Below are positions 36,316 through 48,600 of a stretch of 64,000 nucleotides of DNA, piece after piece (position 1 is the first letter of the stretch; every line of letters begins with the position of its first letter). A model generated the notes under the pieces. That model worked only from the letters and a program-made list of their open reading frames with translations, did no database searches and was not told the origin of the DNA. The stretch is from Gordionus sp. m RMFG-2023. Taxonomy: Eukaryota > Nematomorpha > Gordioida > Chordodea > Parachordodidae. Location: positions 22,988,508 to 23,052,507 of the forward strand of contig NC_088776.1 of NCBI RefSeq assembly GCF_954871325.1, read 5' to 3'. Made by a program: the position numbers and the translations under genes.

Positions 36316-38962
36316 ATGCAATTCGTAATGCTTATAGTATTTGTATTTGCCGAAAAAGGCCACTTCGAAACTTATATAGGATCTTCGTTTGATAGCGGTA
36401 ACATTTTTTTAAAAGATATATAGTTAAATTATATTTGCTAAAATCAAGATGGTTGCATTATTACAATGACCAATGACTGCGTTCTGTTTCAGCCAGGGCA
36501 AATACACCAACCAAAAGGAATTTGCTTGTCTTGTGTCTGTGTACAGGAAGGACTAACTTACACTTACTTTTGCAATGGGTAAAACATAATAAAACCTTAT
36601 TTAAATTATAAAAAACCGGCGAATATTTATTACAGCAATCCAAATATTTTTACTTTATTTTAATTCTTTAGAATAGTATTAATCAAGTCGAATATTCGTT
36701 GTATTTTTAATGGGGGAGAGGGAAACCGGGGTAAAATGGTAAATGTTTAGCATATTGCTAGAAAAATAAAAAAACAAAGCGAAACAGAACAGAACAGATT
36801 ATAAATCTGGTGTAGCTCAATTCATCTAAAAAATATTTAAAGAGCACTATAACTCTAATATTTTATGAATTTTAATCATATAAAATATGATGCTTTCATC
36901 GCAGACCAGGGTAAAATAAAATTTTACACAAATTTATTATTTTATTAAACGAAATATTACAATTTGTACTACTTAATATTTTTAATTATGAACTAATCAA
37001 AAGAAGGCATGAAAATAAATTAGCACATGTGGAATGTGACTATTTTGGGCACATTGTATATTTTTTTTAAAAGTTAAAAGTTCAAGTTATCAAAAAAAAA
37101 TTTTTTAAATAATAAATTACAAAAAAATTCATAAAAATTAAATATTTTCTTCGCATTTTTTAAAATTTTGCTATTATAAATAATATGATAATAATGTAGC
37201 CTATCTCAAGCGCATAATCAAAGGGGGGGGGGGAGAAGTGGAAATCTCCCGATCGCAAATTTGATGTTCTTGTAAATACATCCGATAATAAAAATTCCCC
37301 CACATCCTCAACCCTCCTCTCTCCCAAAAATTAAGGAATTAGAAGTTAGTAACTTTAAAATAATGATTATAATTAAAAAATTTTAGAAAAGGGTATTATA
37401 TTAAAAAAAGTGAAAACCCAAAATTAAAATTCTAATATAACCAAAGGCCTATAATAAATGGACCCAAAGATCTCCAATAAAATTTATGGGGTGAAAATCC
37501 ACCTAATAGTGCCCCTCCCCTAGCAAAATGATGGATACGCCTATGCTTATCTTGTTTTTATATTAATCTTAGAAAGTGAAATATTGGAACAAAAACATAA
37601 AATCCGATATTTCTAGATATTCAATTTTTAAATTTAATTAAAATATATATGATAAATATTTTAAATTTTTTTCCTGGTAAATTATGTTTATATGGAGTAG
37701 AATAAAAATTATATTATATTATTAATATTGAGTCAGTATTTCTTTATATTCACCAAACTTTTTAAATTTTTAGCTTTGAACTAGGAACAGGATCGTTCTT
37801 TTATCAAAAAATTCCCATTCCTGCTTTTGCCTTTATTTTTCAAATTTTTATTCTATATTATATGACAACCATTTATTTATATTTAAAATAATTAATTTTT
37901 ATATGGATATTTTAAAATTTCTTTTTACCGTTTTACTCATAGTTGTTTTATCCCAAAATTATATCGATTAGAGAACTGCAAATCCTGGCTTAAATTTAAA
38001 AAATGATTTTGGTTCGAGTTGGGCACAATATTTTAAAAAAAATTCGGGCCGGGCCTGAAAAATTGGGTTCGATGCAGTTCACTAATATCGATTATATAAA
38101 TCGTTATTGCACAACTTCTATAAGCTATAAACTACTTAATTTTATAACTAGGACTTTTGAAGATGTGTAACAAATTTCATTTATTTATTCTAAATGATTT
38201 TTGAAATTTAAAATATTTTTAAAAAATTAATCAAATTTATATGTGGTTAAGGTTATATAATATAATTACTTAATTTGTTACATGTTTTATAATAAAAGAA
38301 TGAAATTCAACCTTTTTTTCCTTTAGTTTTTGTTTTTAAAATATTTGGTATCAATAAAAGAATATAAATGATTAATTTAAAAAATCCAAAACGTATAAAA
38401 ACTAGAAACCGAAATATTTATTTAAAAATAACTGGGATGTAACTAAGCCGTTTTAAAATTTCAAACTAAGAACGGAAATGAAACATAACCGTTATAGTTA
38501 TCGGCTCAACACCTTTGGTATAAGCTTCCTAATTATATAAATGGATAAAATTTTATGCTTTTTTAATTTATTTGTAAACCACTTTCTTATATTATTTGGA
38601 CATAATTATAGCAAATATTATATTTTACATTACAACATAGATGGCTGTCATTTAACATCCTTTAATAATAACATATGATATAATATAATGTTTTATATAT
38701 AATAATATAAGTTGTCGTTAATAATTAACATACATTTGAATTTGAGACATTTTATTTAACTTTGAATGGTAGATGTGGAATGATAGGTTTGAGCAAGAAT
38801 TCAAAATGTAAAATCGTTAGAAAAGATGACGCAATGCATCCCGAGTGTTGCCCACAGTTGGATTGTCAAGCTAATAATTCTACCATTTTCAATACAAAAA
38901 TGACATTTGGGAAAAATAAAGATAATCGACCTCAAACTAAAATGTCCATCAATTCCATATAA
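36316..38962 (+). CDS. Secreted single VWC-domain protein
   Basis: The exons are 36316-36397, 36449-36578 and 38773-38962, with GT-AG introns of 51 and 2194 nt and phases 1 and 2 in register. The product has 133 residues. Residues 1-12 (MQFVMLIVFVFA) form a short signal-like hydrophobic start, with an upstream in-frame stop. Residues 38-102 contain the ten cysteines of a von Willebrand C domain: C38, C53-x2-C56-x-C58, C69-x2-C72, C83, C96-C97 and C102 (HPECCPQLDC). C30 is extra. The tail (103-133) is polar. VWC proteins are extracellular; some bind growth factors, and arthropod single-VWC proteins of the Vago group act in antiviral signalling. Vago-type domains have eight cysteines, so this one is closer to a full VWC. 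The gene is tail to tail with the cytokine receptor. Function is not known. Confidence 0.78.
36636..36663 (+). other. Possible alternative terminal exon of the VWC gene
   Basis: An acceptor (TTATTACAG) 57 nt after the exon 2 donor opens a short in-phase frame of nine codons, then TAA. Used instead of 38773-38962, it would give a 79-residue protein with half the VWC domain. It could also be chance. Confidence 0.25.
37969..38084. mobile_element. 116-bp hAT MITE with perfect TSD
   Basis: The ends are TAGAGAACTGCAAATCC and, on the other strand, TAGTGAACTGCATCGAACC. The perfect 8-bp duplication ATATCGAT lies at 37961-37968 and 38085-38092. It contains TTCGGGCCGGGCC, as in the 5932 family. It sits in intron 2 of the VWC gene. 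Confidence 0.85.
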
Positions 38963-39020
38963 TATAAATATTATAATGATTTTATTTTAATATATTATAA
39001 ATGAAAAATTATGATACACT

Positions 39021-39026
39021 AATAAA
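39021..39026 (+). promoter_or_regulatory. Likely polyadenylation signal of the VWC gene
   Basis: AATAAA lies 58 nt after the stop codon of the VWC gene, well before the convergent receptor stop at 39607. Confidence 0.5.
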
Positions 39027-39606
39027 GCGTGGATGCCCTGATTCATTATTATATATGATATAAAAATATTTATTATGAAATGAATATATTATAATATTTA
39101 CATTCTCTATAAAAACTATAGCACCTAAATGATGACTAAATTTAGTATTGCCATAGCGTTATATAATTATTTTATAATAATTAAAAAATTTTTAATTAAC
39201 TCTTAGGCTGTATCCTTTTACTCGTTCTTTTTCTTTTTAAAATTCGAAATAGGTGTTCTGAATAATAATATTTAGATTTAAAAAAATAGGAATAAGTAGG
39301 CCTTTACGTATTTCAAAATGAAAAAAAAAAATTAATTTAAAAAAACCCAAAAGTGGTATCCAGGCTGCTTTCCTATTCAGAATTAAGAACAAAAATTAGA
39401 TTGAGCTAGGACGCGGCCTTATTATATATATTATTATACATCAGCGATCTAAGATATAATATAACTAAATAAAAACGAATTTCTTTGTTATAGAATAAAG
39501 TAAACGATTATCGACAGATAATTAATAAATAATATAATTGAGCAATTGCAAATGACAGATATAATAACACTAATTTATAAAACTTTTTTTTATCGAATTA
39601 ATAATA

Positions 39607-42600
39607 TCAAGAGAGTGATCCTCCATATGAACAATGCGGAGAGAATTCTATATTTTTCATGGGAGAGTAGGCTACGGAGGGTCGACGAGACATGTTTACG
39701 GATGGAATCATCGAACCATAATCACTCAATTCATAATGCTTAGAGTCTTTACCCAAGTGTGATTCATTAACTTGACTCTCAAACACATAATCTTCAGTTG
39801 CTGTGGCCGCTTCTTTTTCGTCTATATTTTCAATATTTGGTTGGCTAATTCGTTTTAATACGTAATAAATTATAACAATCATGGTGTATCTAGAATTTAA
39901 TTCGGAAAAAAGGGGGAGGGTTAAAATTTTCTAAAAAAATTAGAAACTAAATTACTAATATCCCGTATTTTAAAGTTTGGTATAGCAGATTTTAATAAAT
40001 GTTTTTTAAATTGAGATGATTTTAAAATTATATATAGGAAAAAAAGAATTACAAAATAAAATAGTTGTAAAATAGATTTATTTTCTTTCTTAAATTTTTT
40101 TAACTCATGATTTCAAGTTTTTTAGTTCAGATAATATGTTTAATCCTATTATAAAATAAAAATATATTTTGGGAAAGGGGGGGGGGGTAAAATGTCCGAA
40201 TCACTCTCCCTCAACCCATTAATGGACTTTTCAGCCGATAAAAATTCTTGATTTTTTAAATTTATTTTAGTCTAAATAAGAAAACATAAAAAAATCATCT
40301 AAACCGTTGTATAACTGGAACGTTGACCATTAGGGGTATAAAAATAAAACATATTATTAGAAAAAATCGAAATCCAATATAGAATTACATATTGATATAT
40401 TTTACATTTATTAGACACAATTTTATGAAATTTTCTAAAACAATCAATATGTATTGGGATATACATATATATCTTGACTGGCTCTGACAAAATTTACACA
40501 GTTGTCTTTTGTTATCAATACTCGTAAAATAATATTCATAAAAATTTTCAGTTTTAGTAGGGAAATTGACTAAGAGGTCCTCTAATTGTAACACTATTTT
40601 CTTTTATAGGAGAGTTTTCAAGTGTCGTAGTTATTCCCAGCCGAAATGTAAGTACTGATTTTTGTCATCAGCATTAAATCGATTCCATAACTTTTACGAA
40701 TGTACTAAGGCTACATCAATATAATTGTTACAAACAAACCAAATTATATGAATTTATTAGATTGTGTAATTTTTATTTTTGAGAGATCTTGACACAAGGG
40801 CTAAGAGCTTTGCATGTTGATGTAACTGTTCCACCAATTATCATTCTATCTAACTACAGATATTTCATTTATCCTACCAAATCGGTAATCGTAATAGCCC
40901 CTTTCCCTTTTTCCATGCCTTAATTGTTTCTAGAAGAGAATGACTTTAGAAATGCAAAATATTTATCGTAAAGTATAAGGTACTTGGAGAACTTTGAGTA
41001 AATTTGTAACAATCGTGCCTCCTAATCCAAGATTCAAAGCTCCACCTGAGGAAGCAAAGGTCCATGATTCATATAAACATTTTGCATGAATGTCAGCTTC
41101 GATAAGGTATCATATGCTCACCTTTACATAAATTGTGTAAAAATATTCCAAATTGTTGAATTATTTAGTAAATTAAAATATGGGTGGACTCTATAAAGAT
41201 TATCCACCTTACCATGAGTTGAGTTGTTAGATAAATACAGATCATTTAAATATCGCGAAATACATGATGTATCATTAAAATTTCTAACGATTAGTTAGAA
41301 ATATCATTGTTATTCGACTAATACAATCTTGCGGTAAGGAATGATATCCAGTCTGCAAAAGAATTCCTATAAAACTTTTCATTTCTGACTTTATTGTGTT
41401 AAAACTTGGTCTATTATTTTGTTTGGAATAAATATTTGATTAATTATTAAGTAGTGAATATATTACATTCTTGATCAAAAAATTATTCTATTGGAGTTTT
41501 TCCAATCAAATCTTGTTGAAGATTTGATAGTAATTCTTTTCCATTATCAGTAGGTCTAGATGTATATAATGGACCAATTTTTATCTTTTGAAATTATTTC
41601 GAAATTTGTTTTCTTGATTTGTCGATATTGAGGACTAAAACAATATTATTGTTTGGTGGATTATCGAGGGGAAGATAAGGTGTGTAGGTATGACCATTTT
41701 CATCGAAATCTTTCATAATTACTATAGCCAGCATTAGGAGGTGTGATTACAACATCGGTTTCATCATTAGGAACCCCATTGAAAAATATGGATGGGGCTT
41801 CATAAAATGTTAGAAATTATTTTGCCATAATAATATTCTAATATTATTTAAAAATAATAATATAAATATGATGAAAAAATCGTATTTATGTTTGCTAAAA
41901 ATATAAACAAAAATATATAATAAAATAATATAATGGAAAATTTTATACCCTTATATGGTAAATGATGCATAAATACTACACTAAAGAAATGATTATAAAT
42001 AGGTGAGTAGAAAAAGTGGTGGGCTAAAATTAATTGGAATGGGTTAAGGTGTCTATAAGAAATAAATTCATGTCTAAAAAAAACAAATGTTTCTTAAAAG
42101 GGGTCTAGAACATGTATAATTCTATTCGCCAAATTGTCGAACTTCAATGGCATCCAGCACACTCAAAAATAAATATTTTTAAAAATGTTTTTATGTTATA
42201 CTACAATTTTCAAGCAATAAGAATCAGAGATTTTCAATGCCAGCCCTATCTGAAATTTTGACGGACAAGACAAAAAAAATAAACGGGTTGTGCCGAGCAA
42301 ATTTTTTTTTGCATAAATATTTGATGAAATCTGATATTTCGAAGCCTTTGTCCTCGCAGGCAATAAAAATAGTGCGCGAATAGGTACACTTTGTTAAAAT
42401 AATTTTGCACGTAATAATATGCGCGAATATTTGCTGACACTCACGTCTGTTTATATTGATTATAAAAATTTGCGAAAATAAATTGCGCGAAAGATTATAA
42501 ATAGTTGTTTATTTTAGCGTTCAGCATACATTTTCTTTTAGACATTATATTTTTAAAAAAAATTGAAAACAGGGCCAGTCAACATTAGTAAAAAATTGAA

Positions 42601-45600
42601 ACTGGGTTGGTATTAACTAAATTACAGGGCCAAGACTGAAAATTTTGCCAATTACAGACCTCCGTTAAGAACCATATATGAAATCATTTCAATTCAAAAA
42701 AATTAATATGTGAAAAATCAATAAATAATAATCATGGTACTTTGACCTTTAATGGGTTAAATAAGCCAATGACACTAGCTCACTTAGACTTATAAATATA
42801 AGCAATATAGCCAGTTATGAAAAAAATATAATTGAAACCTTTTATTCGAATGGTCAGAAAATGGAGTGATTTGGACGAAGGAAGGAGAAAATAATGTTTC
42901 GGATTGAGTGGGAGAAAATGTATTTAAGGCTTGTTCCGCTTCTTTTTCACTATTCATAATATACTTTGAGTAGAGTAACACAGTTTTTAGTGTAAAATAA
43001 TAGAATTCATTTTGCTAAGGAAATGAGGATTAAATATATCTATCAATAAATTTATAATTTTTTTTATAAATTATTTAAAAATAAATTTTGGTTAAATTTT
43101 TATTATTTAAATTTAATGAAAAGACCTGCAGAGATATCGTTTATCTATTCCATTTTCTGATAAGGATTTTTTTAAATGAACATTTTACGGCCCGATTTTT
43201 TTATTTTAGTCTTGGCAATGGTTTGCAATTTTATTATTTTTGGAGCCCGACTTTATAAAAAAATTGATTGTGAGATCCCACCTTTAACCGGGTCTGCAGG
43301 TCTCTAATAAAATTAATAAAATTATTAAAAAAGCTTATAATTCATATTATTTTACCAAATCAATATTTGAAATGACTTGAAGTGTTTCAGGGTCGGAATC
43401 ACCCCCGTGAGCATTAGTTCTAGCTTGTTTAAGTGCCTGACTGTTCGAATTCGTGATTCCGTAATAGTAATACTTTTGAAATTCGGCTTCGTCCCAAGGA
43501 AGCGTTGCTTTTAATTCCATATTCCTCATCCAGATCAATAACTTTTCTCTAAATATTTAATTTAAAAAATATATAAATTCAATTATTATATACAGTTCAA
43601 TTTGATGAGAATGTATTATTAAAAATTTATTGACAAATAAATATGACAACTGGGTAAATTCGTTTATAAAATTTGCATACATCTATTTAATAAGGTATTC
43701 CTCGATAGTAACTTCTACAATTTAGTGTTTTTTCATTTAAATTATTATAAAATGCGTGATGCCCATCACCCATCAAGTCTAGGTTTCATATTTTTATTTT
43801 AAATATAAAGGATACCATCGTTTGAGTGTTAGGGTGAGGTCTGCACTATTTTTTTAAATAAGATAATCGAATTTAAAGTAGTATTCATTGCAGATAATTA
43901 ATTAATTACAATTCCTTCTTATGCAATTAGTATCCATAAGTAATTTCTAATTCCCCTTTAAAAAAGGAAGTAATTACAATTAATTAGCATGTATTTAGTA
44001 ATTATAGTTATATTCATAACAAATTTTCTTATTTAATTTATAAATTTATGAAAAAAGATTAATAATTTCAATCAGTCGTTCATATTATTTATTATAATTT
44101 GGCGATAATATTGTGAATCTTCAATTTTTATTAAGACCTCGATGACACCTCCGAAACAGAAATTAGTTCATTTTCTAATACAATCTCGCAATCATTGAAA
44201 GTTGAACTTAAATTGTCAATATTCAGTAATTTCACAAATTAATCAATGAACATAAATTATTTTGATTTTATACATTATTGTAGGCAAATATGTTCTTATC
44301 AAGTATTACTATGGAGTATTTCATCATTAAATGTTTCTTATTTAGATATATTTCGGTAACTTAGTTTGTTATCTTTTTTTCAATCAGTTTATTTTTAAAA
44401 ATATATAAACATTTTCAATAAATTACTCATCATATTTTCAATTTTCTTTTAAAACAATTTATTAAAAAATACAGTCAAAATTATTTCAAATAGCTTAAAT
44501 TTTGAAAATTCGGTAGCGTTAAATAATCAAAATAATTAAATATACATTTTTATTGATATTTAAAAACTAATTATCCGAATATCGTATTAATTGTTTATCC
44601 GTATTTGAACAAATCAAATAATTTAGTATTCATATTTATTACTATTCAGTCGGAATATTAAAGGCAAATATATTATGTATTTTGAAGGTTTGATTCAATC
44701 TAAAAAAAATTTCAAAATAACTTTTTAAAAATCGGGTTTTTTGCAGACATTAGACCTATTTTCTTTAATAGGTAAAAATATATAGGTAGTAGTATCTATA
44801 AAATTCTGTTCTTCATAAATAACACACATAGGGAGGTTGTTGTTTATGGTAAGTGTTAAACTAACATATTTAGGCATTTAATTGAATTAATATGAAGAGA
44901 AAACTATATAATTTAAAAACCTTTTAAAAGTTTAGTAATACAAGTGTTTAGGCCGAAATAATATTCTCCACCCAATAATTTTAATCATTATAATAATATA
45001 TATGAACCTTTTTAGATTGATGGAAAAGTATAGGAGAAAGAGTATTAGGATCGTGCACATGAGAGATCCTACAATCACGTATAATTTGCGCATATAGCTT
45101 CCGCTTCCAATTATTATGTCCGATTCGTTGCCAACTAACGAATATACTTGATTTAAACATATTAAGAATATTATGTATATAAAAGAGAATTAAAGAAATT
45201 ATTTTATCGCAAGATGGCAACTTATGACTACTTTCAAGAAAGCAGGACAAAACAGATAACTTCGAACACTTTATATTATTTTGAACAGATACGGCTAGTG
45301 AAAAACACCGTGCAGAGCAAATTCAGACGGGTACTATAGTGTTGTTAAATAGCTCGATTTAGCAGATTTCAAATTAAAATTTCAGTCAAAATAATATTAC
45401 CCAGGTCTCGAGATTTCTTTAATAGTCCAAACTTTCTGCCTATGAGCCAAAATTTAGTGTAATATCTTTTGGCTATAATATTGGGATAGCCGTTTAACAA
45501 AATCGATATTAATTTATAGAGTGGATGGAAATTGGAACAAATTTTCTTCGAAAGATTTTTAAATTTATATTAAAACATTTTAAATATTTTTTGTCATATT

Positions 45601-48600
45601 ATTTGTTTAAATATAGAATTCAATAATAAAAGAAATTTGGGTCATTAAGCCCCACCGATTTAACCTAAATAGTTATTTTTTTAAAATAGTTTTTTTTTTA
45701 AAAATAGTTTTATTTTTTATTATTGAATTTGAAAATAAAAATTAAATTGATATCAACAATTAAGCTGCAGTATTTCTTCTTTGGATACTCTATTTTTATT
45801 TATACATAATAGCTTGAATCATTTATTAACAATAGCCAGCCTTTGAAAATAGCAGTTCATACGGAACGATGTTTACTGAATAGCTAAATAATCTTTATTT
45901 TTAAATATTAACTGAAAAACAAGGCCGTTCTGTTTGCTCTCGACTGCAATAAAATATCATGAGATAAAAGTGGTTCGTTCAGGTAAGCTTGCAATTCCTC
46001 GATGCAGTTGTCAATAACAACCGCAATAACTCCTTAACTCTTCTGAACCTTAATCTCTTCTAAAAAGCTTTTAATGTTCATTTTTTGTTTTGCGGGTCAT
46101 TTAGAAGCATTTTACATAATTAAAATATTTTTAATTAGTATCCCCTATGGAGGAAACTAAATAAATATTTTAATATTGAAGGATCTTCCTTTTTTAAAAA
46201 CTTTTATTATAAAAAGCAGAATTGTATTTTTGAGTGCACAGAATTCGCGTTGAATCTCAAGATTATGAACTTGCGACATGGCTTATCTTGATAATTTTTT
46301 TCCTTTTCCTTTCAAGAGATGGATCTGGATATTCTATTTTCCCTAAAAATTGTATTTATTGATTTTTAAAATTTATTTTGTTGTACGGGTTTGCTACCCA
46401 ATATCCCTTTCCGCTCATAGACGTTCCGTGATTGTTTTTTTATTCGAATTTAAATTGGCAATGTCACAAATTTAAAACAATACTATTCAATAATTCTATC
46501 ATCAGTCTAAAAGAAAAACTAAAAAGTAGGGATGTACCGATATTTTTTTATCGGATCGGACAGATATTTCACCCATTTTAAAATATCGGTTATGGGCCAA
46601 TATTGTAAAATTTTCCGATCCGATAAAAAATGGCGTTTTTAACAAAAATAAAATGTTATAAATTTTTAAAAAAAAGTTATATCTAAAATCATTTATTTTT
46701 ATATATAAAATCGAAATCCATTTTTATGTTTATTTTTTTAATAATAATAATTAATTAATAAACATTCTGCCATATTGTTTTGCGCATTCTGTTTATAAAA
46801 TTGTGCGATGATCTCTTCAGAATCTGTTTTTAGAGAAGCTGGTGATATTGACAGTTGCCATCGTCGCAAGCTGATCTCTGATAAATTGGAAATTTTGGTA
46901 TTTCTAAAAAGAAATCTTCGATATATTAATGTTAAATATTTATTTCAAATTTCATATTATATTTGTTTATTACTTATTATGTATATAAATTAATGTTATT
47001 ACTTATTACATAAAAGTAATTTAACAATAAAAATATTTTATATACTTTTAGAATTGCAATTGAATTGAATATAAACTATAACTGATTCTTATAATATATT
47101 TAAATGACATAAATTATGGTATAGTTAGATTTTAGATGTTATACTAATAAAAAGTATATTAAAAATTAAAACCATTGGTATCTTTACAGAATACAATGAT
47201 ATCGGATGGGTAATCGGCCTATATCAATTTAATATCAGGAATATCGGATCGGCCTCCTAATTACCTTCCAAAAATTAAAAATAGGTATACCCCTAGTTAA
47301 AAGAGTTTTCAATTTTAAAAAACAACTGTTAACCAAACATTAAAATAAACTGTAGATTGGTAAATGAATAGGTGATAAAGTTTTACACAAAGCTTTTTTT
47401 AATGTTGAAATGAAATATTATTATACTAACGGTTGTAAATTTCTGTAACTCTCCCGTTGCTATTCTTATCCAAAAAAAACTATTAAATATTTAGCGTCTA
47501 TCGTTCTTATAATAAAAATCATTAAAAGGAGACTGATGAATAAATTTTGTTGTATTTGGTTCAAAGGATATAGAAAATGTATAATATTTTTTATAAAATA
47601 GTGTATTTTTTTATATTTCAAATATCTCAAAACAGTATATGGTCACCTTAGGAAGCTACAACAATAAAACTTTAAATAAATCTAGTCTTCAAAAAAATTT
47701 GAAAATATCATTTGATGTAAACACAAAAAAAATACTAAGGCTTCAAATATAATTTTGGAACACCTCAAGAATTATGATGATAAAGCCTAAGTTCTTCCGG
47801 TGGTTCCCACAAGTTAAAGTTGGGAAAGTTTTTCCACATCATATTTGTTTATAGGGTAGTCAACTGATCTTTTTTTAAACAATGGGTAACTATAAAAATT
47901 TGTTAAATGTATACCCTAAATTGTGACAGTTAACTGCTCTTATTATATGTAAGGGCAACATGATTGAGATTACCAAGTTTTGGGTTATAATTGAAAAGAA
48001 TATTATATAAAAATAAATAATATTTGTTTTTCTTATTATTTTCTGCAGTGGATAGGGAAATTTCGTTGGGATTTAGAATTGCATCAAACTCAAAAACATG
48101 CATAAAAAAGAGGTTACAAAATAAAAAGTGAGCTACTTTCATAGCAAGCGTTAGAGATCAATTTGTAATGAGAGAAAGGTCCCGTTCTGTAGACTTGGTT
48201 GAATGGATCATAGTTGATGGCTCGAATGGCTACGTAATACTTGAGATCGTCCTTCCTTTTGTAGGGCGTCTCCGAACCTACTTGCCACGCAGTATCAAAA
48301 CAATCCACCGATAAATTATAATTGAAATAAGATAAAGAGCTATTCGATATATACACTGGAATCACTTTATCTAACGAACGATTCACTACGCCTTTTAATT
48401 CTTTCATCACCTTAACAATATTAATGTTATTTATAAAGGCAATTAACTAAAAAATCAAATGAACCACTTGTTTAACATATTTAAGCCGTTTTGATTAAAT
48501 ATTTTGCCAAATTATATGTTTTTGAAACTTATTAATAATCAGGACTTCGCCCTAGTCCGACTTTCAGCCGAGATGGCCAACCATCTATATGAAAGGGGAT

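Noticed and set aside
36461-36643. Cysteine-containing minus-strand frame
   Set aside because: It is the shadow of VWC exon 2 on the plus strand.
44981-45250. 89-codon minus-strand frame with many cysteines and histidines
   Set aside because: The true coding frame here is the receptor membrane-helix exon (45008-45146), which fits both neighbouring exon phases.
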